A stretch of 59,738 nt of DNA from RGIG7213 sp045544195. GTDB lineage: Bacteria; Bacillota; Clostridia; Oscillospirales; CAG-272. The stretch spans positions 1-59,738 of the forward strand of contig JAZPYO010000059.1 of NCBI GenBank assembly GCA_045544195.1. Reading direction: 5' to 3'. This document shows positions 34,482 through 41,406 of the stretch, in pieces (within the stretch, counting starts at the first letter, position 1; each line of letters begins with the position of its first letter). The notes beneath the pieces were generated by a model. It did not search any database. It was not told the origin of the DNA and saw nothing but the letters and a program-made list of their open reading frames with translations. Made by a program: the position numbers and the translations under genes.

Positions 34482-34949
34482 TTATCTTCCCCAAACACCC
34501 CATTCATACCAGTGGCTGTTTATTCTATGATATTCACGACCGCGTTGTGGTAGCTCTGCTTTATAGAGTGCGGAAAGAGGATGCTTTGAATACACAAGTC
34601 CGTAATATCCCGTTTCATCGTCACAAAAGAAAACAGCATCCTTACAAACGCGAAGATAATCAAATTCTTCGCTGGCTACTTGCACAGCGTTTTGCTGTGC
34701 TTCCAATAAGGGTAAATTTGAATTATCATATTTGAAATTACCGTCATAAATATCGATAATAATATATTCCTCTTGGGGCGAAAGGTCGCTATAAGTGTTT
34801 AGAGCAAGTTGAGCAAGCGCTTCGTAACCGTCAGAAACTTCTTCGAAATTTTCAATGTAAGGTTTTCCACCACAAATATAAAAATATGCAATTAATGATA
34901 TAATCAATGCTAAACCAACTGAAATAATAATTAAAATTTGTTTTTTCAT
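34482..34949 (-). CDS. Small membrane-anchored protein, unrecognised
   Basis: This 155-residue protein has one N-terminal membrane helix (about 5-25) followed by an extracytoplasmic domain of mixed alpha/beta character. Its C-terminus is aromatic and basic (QRGREYHRINSHWYEWGVWGR). No family recognised. It has its own TTGCAA/TATAAT promoter, lies right after the ppdK terminator, and is AT-rich like the deacetylase. It is followed directly by repeat B. Confidence 0.7.
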   Translation of the reverse strand: MKKQILIIISVGLALIISLIAYFYICGGKPYIENFEEVSDGYEALAQLALNTYSDLSPQEEYIIIDIYDGNFKYDNSNLPLLEAQQNAVQVASEEFDYLRVCKDAVFFCDDETGYYGLVYSKHPLSALYKAELPQRGREYHRINSHWYEWGVWGR

Positions 34950-34979
34950 TTTCTCACCTCTTAAAACTATTATAACAAT

Positions 34980-35008
34980 ATTATAACAAAAATCAAATTT
35001 CTTTGCAA
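34980..35008 (-). promoter_or_regulatory. Promoter of the small membrane protein gene
   Basis: TTGCAA and a perfect TATAAT on the minus strand have a 17-base spacer, just downstream of the ppdK terminator. An AGAGGTGAG ribosome-binding site follows. Confidence 0.78.
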
Positions 35009-35015
35009 CAGGTAT

Positions 35016-35047
35016 AGAAAAATCCGCCCGAATTTCTTCGGGCGGAT
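35016..35047 (-). terminator. Terminator of ppdK
   Basis: A perfect 11-bp stem ATCCGCCCGAA/TTCGGGCGGAT with a GAAA loop is followed by TTTTTC on the minus strand. Confidence 0.9.
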
Positions 35048-35068
35048 AGTTTTGATTTACAAATCTGA

Positions 35069-37699
35069 TTACTTAGATTCCTTGATAGCTGCCTGAGCTG
35101 CTGCAAGGCGTGCTATCGGCACTCTGAAGGGAGAGCAGGAAACGTAGTCAAGACCGATCTTGTGGCAGAATTCAACGGAAACGGGGTCGCCGCCGTGCTC
35201 GCCGCAGATACCGCAGTGGATAGAGCTGTTAACGCCCTTACCGAGCTTGATGGACATTTCCATCAGCTTACCAACACCTGTCTGGTCGAGCTTTGCAAAA
35301 GGATCGTTCTCGTAGATCTTCTTGTCGTAGTATGCGCCAAGGAACTTACCTGCGTCATCTCTGGAGAAGCCGAATGTCATCTGTGTCAGGTCGTTTGTAC
35401 CGAAGCAGAAGAAGTCAGCTTCCTTTGCGATCTCATCAGATGTAAGGCATGCTCTGGGGATCTCGATCATCGTACCAACCTCATAAGCAAGCTCGATACC
35501 TGCGTTTGCGATCTCCTCGTTAGCTGTTGCAACTACGATATCCTTAACGTACTTAAGCTCCTTGAGCTCGCCCGTAAGGGGTATCATGATCTCAGGCTTA
35601 ACATTCCATGTGGGATGTTCCTTCTTAACTGTGATAGCAGCGCGGATAACTGCCTTTGTCTGCATCTTTGCAATTTCAGGATATGTTACTGCAAGACGGC
35701 AGCCACGGTGACCCATCATGGGGTTGAACTCGTGCAAGGAAGTGATTATAGCCTTGATCTGCTCAACTGTCTTACCCTGTGCCTGTGCAAGAGCTGCAAT
35801 GTCTGCTTCCTCTGTGGGAACGAACTCGTGCAAGGGGGGATCGAGGAAACGGATAGTAACGGGGTTGCCTTCAAGCGCTCTGTAAAGCTCTTCGAAGTCG
35901 CCCTGCTGATAAGGAAGGATCTTATCAAGAGCCTTTTCACGCTGTTCAACTGTATCTGCGCAGATCATTTCACGGAATGCCGCAATTCTGTCTGCCTCGA
36001 AGAACATGTGCTCTGTACGGCAAAGACCGATGCCCTCTGCGCCAAGCTCAACAGCCTTCTTAGCGTCTGCGGGTGTATCAGCGTTTGTACGAACCTTAAG
36101 GGTTCTGAACTCGTCAGCCCAGTTCATGATAGTTTCAAATTCGCCTACGATAGCAGCGTCAACCGTGGGGATAACGCCATCGTAGATGTTACCTGTAGAA
36201 CCGTCGATGGAGATGAAATCACCTTCGGTGAATGTCTTACCTGCAAGTGTGAACTTCTTGTTTGCTTCGTCCATTACGATCTCGCCGCAACCGGAAACGC
36301 AGCAAGTACCCATACCGCGTGCAACAACGGCTGCGTGAGACGTCATACCGCCGCGAACTGTAAGGATACCCTGGGAAGCCTTCATACCTGTGATATCTTC
36401 AGGGGATGTTTCAAGACGAACAAGGATAACCTTTTCGCCCTTGCTGTTCCAAGCTTCAGCATCTTCAGCGGTAAATACTACCTTACCGCAAGCAGCACCG
36501 GGGGAAGCGCCGAGACCCTTACCCATAGGTGTGGAAGCCTTAAGTGCCTTTGTATCGAACTGCGGGTGCAGAAGTGTGTCGAGGTTTCTGGGGTCGATCA
36601 TAGCAACAGCCTGCTTCTTGTCGATCATGCCCTCAGCAACGAGGTCGCATGCGATCTTAAGAGCCGCCTTAGCTGTTCTCTTACCGTTACGTGTCTGGAG
36701 CATATAGAGCTTACCTGATTCGATAGTGAACTCCATATCCTGCATATCTCTGTAATGATCTTCAAGAATAGCGCATACCTTGTTGAATTCAGCAAATGCT
36801 TCGGGGAACTTTTCTGCCATTTCAGCAATAGGCATAGGTGTACGAACACCTGCAACAACGTCCTCGCCCTGCGCGTTTACAAGGAACTCACCCATAAGAC
36901 CCTTTTCGCCTGTAGCAGGGTCACGTGTGAAGGCAACGCCCGTACCGCAGTTGTCGCCCATGTTACCGAACGCCATCATCTGTACGTTAACTGCCGTACC
37001 CCAGGAGTAAGGAATATCGTTGTCACGTCTGTAAACGTTTGCACGGGGGTTGTCCCAGGAACGGAATACGGCTTCAACCGCACCCATAAGCTGTTCCTTA
37101 GGATCGGAGGGGAAGTCCTTACCGATCTTGGACTTGTATTCAGCCTTGAACTGCTCAGCAAGGATCTTAAGATCATCAGCGTCAAGCTCGATATCCTGCT
37201 TAACACCCTTCTTTTCCTTCATCTTGTCGATGAGCTCTTCGAAATATTTCTTACCAACCTCCATAACAACGTCGGAGTACATCTGAATAAATCTTCTGTA
37301 GCAGTCATATGCCCAACGAGCGTTGCCGGACTTAGCTGCCATGATCTCAACAACCTCTTCGTTAAGACCGAGGTTGAGAATAGTGTCCATCATACCGGGC
37401 ATGGATGCTCTTGCACCTGAACGAACGGAAACGAGAAGGGGATTTTCCTTATCGCCGAATTTCTTTCCTGTGATGCCTTCCATCTTGTCGATGTATTCCA
37501 TGATCTCTGCACGGATCTCATCGTTGATCTTCTTGCCGTCCTCATAGTACTGTGTGCATGCTTCTGTTGTTACCGTGAAGCCCTGGGGAACAGGAAGACC
37601 GATCTTTGTCATCTCAGCGAGGTTTGCACCCTTGCCGCCGAGGAGCTCTCTCATCGAAGCGTTACCTTCGGTAAAGAGGTAGACAAACTTTTTTGACAT
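35069..37699 (-). CDS. ppdK: Pyruvate, phosphate dikinase
   Basis: PPDK interconverts pyruvate, ATP and phosphate with PEP, AMP and pyrophosphate; in fermentative Clostridia it works in glycolysis or gluconeogenesis. The 876-residue length matches family members. The N-terminal nucleotide-binding domain starts GGKGANLAEM, the swivelling domain carries phosphoacceptor H455 in GGMTSHAAVVARG, and the PEP/pyruvate domain ends with HCGICGEHGGDP, containing the catalytic Cys. Translation starts after GGAGG (ACCTCC on the plus strand). It is monocistronic. Its final codons and terminator recur twice downstream as relics. Confidence 0.97.
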   Translation of the reverse strand: MSKKFVYLFTEGNASMRELLGGKGANLAEMTKIGLPVPQGFTVTTEACTQYYEDGKKINDEIRAEIMEYIDKMEGITGKKFGDKENPLLVSVRSGARASMPGMMDTILNLGLNEEVVEIMAAKSGNARWAYDCYRRFIQMYSDVVMEVGKKYFEELIDKMKEKKGVKQDIELDADDLKILAEQFKAEYKSKIGKDFPSDPKEQLMGAVEAVFRSWDNPRANVYRRDNDIPYSWGTAVNVQMMAFGNMGDNCGTGVAFTRDPATGEKGLMGEFLVNAQGEDVVAGVRTPMPIAEMAEKFPEAFAEFNKVCAILEDHYRDMQDMEFTIESGKLYMLQTRNGKRTAKAALKIACDLVAEGMIDKKQAVAMIDPRNLDTLLHPQFDTKALKASTPMGKGLGASPGAACGKVVFTAEDAEAWNSKGEKVILVRLETSPEDITGMKASQGILTVRGGMTSHAAVVARGMGTCCVSGCGEIVMDEANKKFTLAGKTFTEGDFISIDGSTGNIYDGVIPTVDAAIVGEFETIMNWADEFRTLKVRTNADTPADAKKAVELGAEGIGLCRTEHMFFEADRIAAFREMICADTVEQREKALDKILPYQQGDFEELYRALEGNPVTIRFLDPPLHEFVPTEEADIAALAQAQGKTVEQIKAIITSLHEFNPMMGHRGCRLAVTYPEIAKMQTKAVIRAAITVKKEHPTWNVKPEIMIPLTGELKELKYVKDIVVATANEEIANAGIELAYEVGTMIEIPRACLTSDEIAKEADFFCFGTNDLTQMTFGFSRDDAGKFLGAYYDKKIYENDPFAKLDQTGVGKLMEMSIKLGKGVNSSIHCGICGEHGGDPVSVEFCHKIGLDYVSCSPFRVPIARLAAAQAAIKESK

Positions 37700-37740
37700 A
37701 ATGTTATACCTCCAAAAATAAATTATTTGCTAACCACATT

Positions 37741-37771
37741 TGATACAGGTCACGTTTATTTGCCTGTATCA
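37741..37771 (-). promoter_or_regulatory. Inverted repeat at the ppdK transcription start
   Basis: TGATACAGG and CCTGTATCA are perfect 9-bp arms separated by 13 bases. They begin five bases after the -10 box, so they cover the start site and early leader. This could be an operator or a 5' RNA hairpin. Confidence 0.55.
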
Positions 37772-37776
37772 TAATG

Positions 37777-37805
37777 ATTATGACATATAAAAATTAATTT
37801 GTCTA
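37777..37805 (-). promoter_or_regulatory. Promoter of ppdK
   Basis: TAGACA and CATAAT on the minus strand have a 17-base spacer, giving a leader of about 75 nt. Confidence 0.65.
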
Positions 37806-37959
37806 CACTTTTTAATAAAAAACGTGATATATTTACTGAAAATTTACATATTTATATTCTACACAGTACGGACATTCGTGCACATATGCATATGTAAAAA
37901 GCAAAATCGCCGCACAGTCATATATGCGGCTAATAAATTCGCAGTTTTTGTCGAAAAAC

Positions 37960-37973
37960 CGAACAAATATTCG
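37960..37973 (+). promoter_or_regulatory. LexA (SOS) box upstream of lexA
   Basis: CGAACAAATATTCG closely matches the Gram-positive SOS box CGAAC-N4-GTTCG, with one changed base in the right half. It lies about 30 bases before an extended -10 (TGGTATAAT, 38002-38010), consistent with lexA autorepression. Confidence 0.8.
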
Positions 37974-38055
37974 AAAAGTTCTTTATTTATTCATTTTTGT
38001 ATGGTATAATCGTCTTGCAGGCAGATTTGCCGTTAAACGAAAGGAAGCCCCTACC

Positions 38056-38649
38056 ATGTCCGCATTAACAAAAAAGGAAAAACAGATATACGATTATATT
38101 GCAGAAAAAATAAACAAAGAAGGCTATTCACCGACGGTGCGTGATATCAGCCTCGCCATAGGCATCAAAAGCACCTCAACCGTTCACGCATATCTGCAAC
38201 GCCTCGAAGACAAGGGATATATCCAGAAGGAACAGGGCAAGAGCAGAACACTCAGAATAGACAACAAGTCCACACCATCCATCCCCGTCGTCGGAAGGGT
38301 CGCGGCAGGCCTGCCGATATTGGCAGAGGAGAACTGCGACGGATACATAGCAGTAGAGCTTCCGTCGGGAACAGACAAAAGCAATGTTTTCGCGCTTAAG
38401 GTATCGGGCGAAAGTATGATAGAAGCAGGAATACTGAACGGTGATTACGTTATAGTAGACAGAACGCCGTATGCAGAAAACGGGCAGATAGTTGTCGCGC
38501 TTATAGGAGATGAGGCAACAGTCAAAACATTTTATAAGGAAAAGGACCATTTCCGTCTGCAGCCCGAAAACAGTACGATGCGTCCGATAATTTCAAACGA
38601 CGTTGTAATTTTAGGCAGAGTCATAGCAAATCTGCGTTTTTATAAGTAA
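38056..38649 (+). CDS. lexA: LexA repressor
   Basis: LexA represses the SOS regulon and self-cleaves when bound to RecA filaments. The 197-residue protein has a winged-helix domain (about 1-65; TKKEKQIYDYIAEKI, SPTVRDISLAIGIKSTSTVHAYL), the cleavage site AG in VVGRVAAGLPI, catalytic Ser in VSGESM and catalytic Lys in EATVKTFYK. The ATG follows GAAAGGAAG; a longer in-frame start at 37924 lies upstream of the SOS box and is rejected. Confidence 0.96.
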   Translation: MSALTKKEKQIYDYIAEKINKEGYSPTVRDISLAIGIKSTSTVHAYLQRLEDKGYIQKEQGKSRTLRIDNKSTPSIPVVGRVAAGLPILAEENCDGYIAVELPSGTDKSNVFALKVSGESMIEAGILNGDYVIVDRTPYAENGQIVVALIGDEATVKTFYKEKDHFRLQPENSTMRPIISNDVVILGRVIANLRFYK

Positions 38650-38662
38650 GATGCATTTATCC

Positions 38663-38706
38663 AATGCCGCCAAAGCAAAAAACGCTCGGCGGCATTGATA
38701 TTTTTC
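38663..38706 (+). terminator. Terminator of lexA
   Basis: A 9-bp perfect stem AATGCCGCC/GGCGGCATT with a 16-nt loop is followed by a T-rich tract. Confidence 0.75.
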
Positions 38707-38726
38707 AATTATTATTAAAAAAGGTA

Positions 38727-38755
38727 TTGAATTTTTTAAAAAAGTCTGCTATAAT
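38727..38755 (+). promoter_or_regulatory. Promoter of tRNA-Val
   Basis: TTGAAT and TATAAT with a 17-base spacer. Transcription would start only a few bases before the mature tRNA. Confidence 0.78.
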
Positions 38756-38764
38756 AGTCAGCGT

Positions 38765-38840
38765 GGAAGGATAGCTCAGCTGGCAGAGCATCCGCTTGAC
38801 GTGCGGAAGGTCTTGGGTTCGAGCCCCAATCTTTCCACCA
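38765..38840 (+). tRNA. tRNA-Val (anticodon GAC)
   Basis: The 76-base cloverleaf has acceptor arm GGAAGGA/TCTTTCC with one G-U, D-stem GCTC/GAGC, anticodon stem TCCGC/GCGGA with loop TTGACGT (anticodon GAC), T-loop GGTTCGAGCCCC and an encoded CCA end. It reads GUC and GUU codons. It is a single gene with its own promoter and terminator. Confidence 0.95.
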
Positions 38841-38844
38841 ACAA

Positions 38845-38882
38845 AAAGACTCTTTTGTCCAACAGGCAAAAGAGTCTTTTTT
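38845..38882 (+). terminator. Terminator of tRNA-Val
   Basis: A 10-bp stem GACTCTTTTG/CAAAAGAGTC with a 8-nt loop is followed by six T. Confidence 0.9.
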
Positions 38883-38986
38883 CAATATTATCCGTTTATT
38901 TTAAAAGTGCGATAATAACCCATTCTATGATATAAAAGATCTTATAAAGCATAGCGAGATATACAACCCCGTTACCTCACCTCTTA

Positions 38987-39937
38987 TCAATCTTCTGTTA
39001 AATGGCTGTATGATATCTCCGTACCCTTATCAGGATGATATGTCCACGTCACTTCAATACCGATAGATTTAAAAACTTTCTTCTGTCTGCCCATAGACCA
39101 AGTGGTTTCAGCTACTTCGTTGTTGAATGAATCCGGCAGTCCGAGCTTTTCATTCATATCCTTGATAGAATACCAAATAGATAAATTTGAGTAATCATCT
39201 AAATCGTATACATTGGTATCCGCTTTTAGATACGAGCCGTCCGAGCCCAGAGTCCAACCGTATTTTGCATCTGATTCGATAGTGTTATATAGCTCAGAAA
39301 AATCAGGTCCTTTGATTTTTACGGTCACATTTACAGTTTTACTATGTTGTCCTGACTGTGCGGTAATAACACACGTTCCCTCTTTTACAGCGGTTATCAT
39401 ACCGTAAGAATTAACTGTGGCAACAGCTTCATTTGATGATGTCCACGTTACAGTCTTATCCGTCGCATCTTCGGGATATACGGTACAAGATATATTTTTT
39501 GTTTCTTCCTCTTTCAATTCAAGGGTATATTCCGACAGCTCGATGCTTTCCACAGGTATCGCTCTTGTATAGAACCACACTATCAGTGCTACCGCCACGA
39601 TCATAACGACAGAGATAATAATACCGCTGACAGCAAACAGCTTTTTGTTATAGCTTTTTGCTTCTTTTTTTACAGCTTCAACGGGCTTTACCTCTTTTCC
39701 GCATTTAGGGCAAAACTTTGTTCCGAAGGGAACCTCGATCTTACAGTTTACACAATAATAGCTTTGCGGCTTTTCTACCTTAACGGATGTGCCGCATATC
39801 GTGCAGAATTCCTGCTCCTGTAAAACGGGATTTTTACAATTCGGGCACACTCTTTCTGTGTTGTTTACATCATTTTGCTGTTCCTGAACCAACACCTCCT
39901 GTTCTGTCTGATTTGCATTGTTAAGCTGCTCATTCAT
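38987..39937 (-). CDS. Zinc-ribbon membrane protein with an extracellular Ig-like (BIG2) domain
   Basis: This 316-residue protein has two zinc ribbons in the cytosolic N-terminal part (CPNCKNP...CTICG and CVNCKIE...CPKCG), a basic linker, one membrane helix (about 114-136), and outside it a BIG2 domain (about 143-222; ELSEYTLELKEEETKNI, VTWTSSNEAVATVNSYG). A C-terminal region of about 95 residues is of unknown fold. The start is set by the GGAGGT site. It follows the serine-protease gene by 22 bases and may act with it across the membrane. Confidence 0.82.
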   Translation of the reverse strand: MNEQLNNANQTEQEVLVQEQQNDVNNTERVCPNCKNPVLQEQEFCTICGTSVKVEKPQSYYCVNCKIEVPFGTKFCPKCGKEVKPVEAVKKEAKSYNKKLFAVSGIIISVVMIVAVALIVWFYTRAIPVESIELSEYTLELKEEETKNISCTVYPEDATDKTVTWTSSNEAVATVNSYGMITAVKEGTCVITAQSGQHSKTVNVTVKIKGPDFSELYNTIESDAKYGWTLGSDGSYLKADTNVYDLDDYSNLSIWYSIKDMNEKLGLPDSFNNEVAETTWSMGRQKKVFKSIGIEVTWTYHPDKGTEISYSHLTED

Positions 39938-39959
39938 ATCAAATACCTCCTTGTAATAT

Positions 39960-41066
39960 TTAATTTTTATACATATCAAAAAGCGGCTTTATATTGCTTG
40001 TTCTGAGATCTTTCAGATTTTGTTTGAATAACAAATACGGAATAGAGCCTCCCGACATATAATTGTTCTTATTTGAATCTGAATACATTCCAATAGTAGT
40101 TATCCCGATAACGTCAAAGCTCTCGTTGACCAACACTCCGCCGCTGCTGCCGGGGGCAATATAGCTATCGGATAAAACGTAGTATATACCGTCTATCTTG
40201 CTGTGAATATCGGTATATTCTTCAAGAACGCTTCCTCCGTTGATCTCTATTTTTACAGAAGAATTCGGATATCCGACAGAGTACGTCTTATCACCTACCG
40301 TATATTCCTCTGTAAATCCGATATTTTTGTAATGCTGTCTGATCTGTTCGTATCCTTCGAGCTTTCCGACAAATATATCCTTTTTATTATCACAGTAAAC
40401 TCCGCCCTTAATGCTTAGCTGAGTGTACTGCCGACCGTTTTCGGAATCCTTGATATCAAAAAACGCAGTTGCAGAATATCCGCTTTCCATCACGTGATCA
40501 TTCGTAACGAACCACCCATCATCATTGATCACAAATCCGCTGCCTGAAGCCAGCGGCTCTCCTTCTTTGTTCTTGACAACTATCTGAAAAACGTTTCCTG
40601 TGAAAAAATCGGAATTGGGCTTTCTTATCATCTGATAAACGGTTCGATTTCCGTCAGAGCCGTTCTCCCAGCCATCGTATATCCATTTTTCATCATTTTC
40701 GGGAAGCTCTACGCTCGGCATCTCCTCATCCTGCAGTACAAAGGCTTCCTTGATGATCTCGCCGTTATGATCCTTCCACACAACGTGCCTTTTTGACGTT
40801 CTTTTTGCTGTGCAAACAATGACGTTGCCAGATTGAGAAACCGTCCATTCCGTATAATGCCACATATCACTGTCATCGGGCAACGCCCGTTCCGTCGGAT
40901 CACTGTGTGCTTGTAACGTTTGTGATTCTATCAATGTACCGTCTGTATCCAGCCACGTCACAAAAACATCTTTCTTGCTGTCACCGCACGAAACACAGCA
41001 CAGAAGAACAGAAATGGAGATTACCGTTGAAATGATCTTTTTCAAGCGATTTACCGCATTAACCAT
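39960..41066 (-). CDS. Trypsin-like serine protease lipoprotein
   Basis: This 368-residue lipoprotein has a signal ending CVSC (about residue 25). Two similar beta-rich repeats of about 55 residues follow (VFVTWLDTDGTLIESQTL; HVVWKDHNGEIIKEAFVL), then an S1-type protease domain (about 160-368): ITNDHV-like FVTNDHVMES holds the His, KKDIFVGKL a plausible Asp and APGSSGGVLVNE the nucleophilic Ser. There is no PDZ domain. The ATG with GGGAAG upstream is preferred over an in-frame ATG 129 bases earlier inside the leader. It is co-transcribed with the zinc-ribbon gene. Confidence 0.85.
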   Translation of the reverse strand: MVNAVNRLKKIISTVISISVLLCCVSCGDSKKDVFVTWLDTDGTLIESQTLQAHSDPTERALPDDSDMWHYTEWTVSQSGNVIVCTAKRTSKRHVVWKDHNGEIIKEAFVLQDEEMPSVELPENDEKWIYDGWENGSDGNRTVYQMIRKPNSDFFTGNVFQIVVKNKEGEPLASGSGFVINDDGWFVTNDHVMESGYSATAFFDIKDSENGRQYTQLSIKGGVYCDNKKDIFVGKLEGYEQIRQHYKNIGFTEEYTVGDKTYSVGYPNSSVKIEINGGSVLEEYTDIHSKIDGIYYVLSDSYIAPGSSGGVLVNESFDVIGITTIGMYSDSNKNNYMSGGSIPYLLFKQNLKDLRTSNIKPLFDMYKN

Positions 41067-41082
41067 ACAATCTTCCCACCTT

Positions 41083-41140
41083 AAAAACAAAAGTGCGACT
41101 ACCGAAATAGCCGCACAAAAACGCAAACCCCGATAGTCGC
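41083..41140 (-). terminator. Terminator-like hairpin in the protease leader
   Basis: On the minus strand GCGACTATCG pairs with CGGTAGTCGC (one wobble) around a 26-nt loop and is followed by ACTTTTGTTTTT, 17 bases before the protease start. This placement suggests conditional termination. Confidence 0.6.
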
Positions 41141-41151
41141 CAAACCAATCC

Positions 41152-41271
41152 TTGCAAAATGGGTATAACCACATACACAAAGCCGGAATCTGCATTTTAT
41201 CAAATTCATTCTTTGTGTAACGGAGAAAAGATATACCTTTTCTGAAAAAGAAAATTATACCTATTTTGCAA
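41152..41271. repeat. 120-bp element with 17-bp inverted ends in the protease leader
   Basis: The ends TTGCAAAATGGGTATAA and TTATACCTATTTTGCAA are complementary at 16 of 17 positions. Inside are further stems ACACAAAG/CTTTGTGT and AGAAAAG/CTTTTCT. It may be a structured RNA leader or a MITE-like insertion. The 341-base gap between the protease and the next gene holds this element, the promoter, the terminator-like hairpin and the neighbouring terminator, and no gene. Confidence 0.65.
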
Positions 41272-41294
41272 TATTCGATTGATTTGGCACTGAC

Positions 41295-41323
41295 ATTGTA
41301 TCACACAGTTCGGCATTTGTCAA
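41295..41323 (-). promoter_or_regulatory. Strong promoter of the protease operon
   Basis: Perfect TTGACA and a good TACAAT on the minus strand have a 17-base spacer. The predicted leader is about 220 nt, long for a simple promoter. Confidence 0.82.
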
Positions 41324-41360
41324 CACTTTACAACAATAAAATCTTTGATATTGTCAAAGC

Positions 41361-41396
41361 AAAAGCGGTGCATTTTTACTTGATGCACCGCTTTTT
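41361..41396 (-). terminator. Terminator of the beta-solenoid lipoprotein gene
   Basis: The stem AAAAGCGGTGCAT/ATGCACCGCTTTT has 13 perfect base pairs and T-rich flanks on both strands. Confidence 0.8.
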
Positions 41397-41406
41397 ATTA
41401 TTCATT

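Noticed and set aside
35162..36718. A 518-codon open frame on the plus strand opposite ppdK
   Set aside because: It lies antisense to a fully conserved gene, is Cys/Leu-biased in the way complement frames are, and has no recognisable domain or ribosome-binding site.
41067..41195. A 43-residue in-frame N-terminal extension of the protease, starting at 41195
   Set aside because: No ribosome-binding site precedes it, it would bury the lipoprotein signal, and it reads through the leader hairpins. The start at 41066 has a good site.
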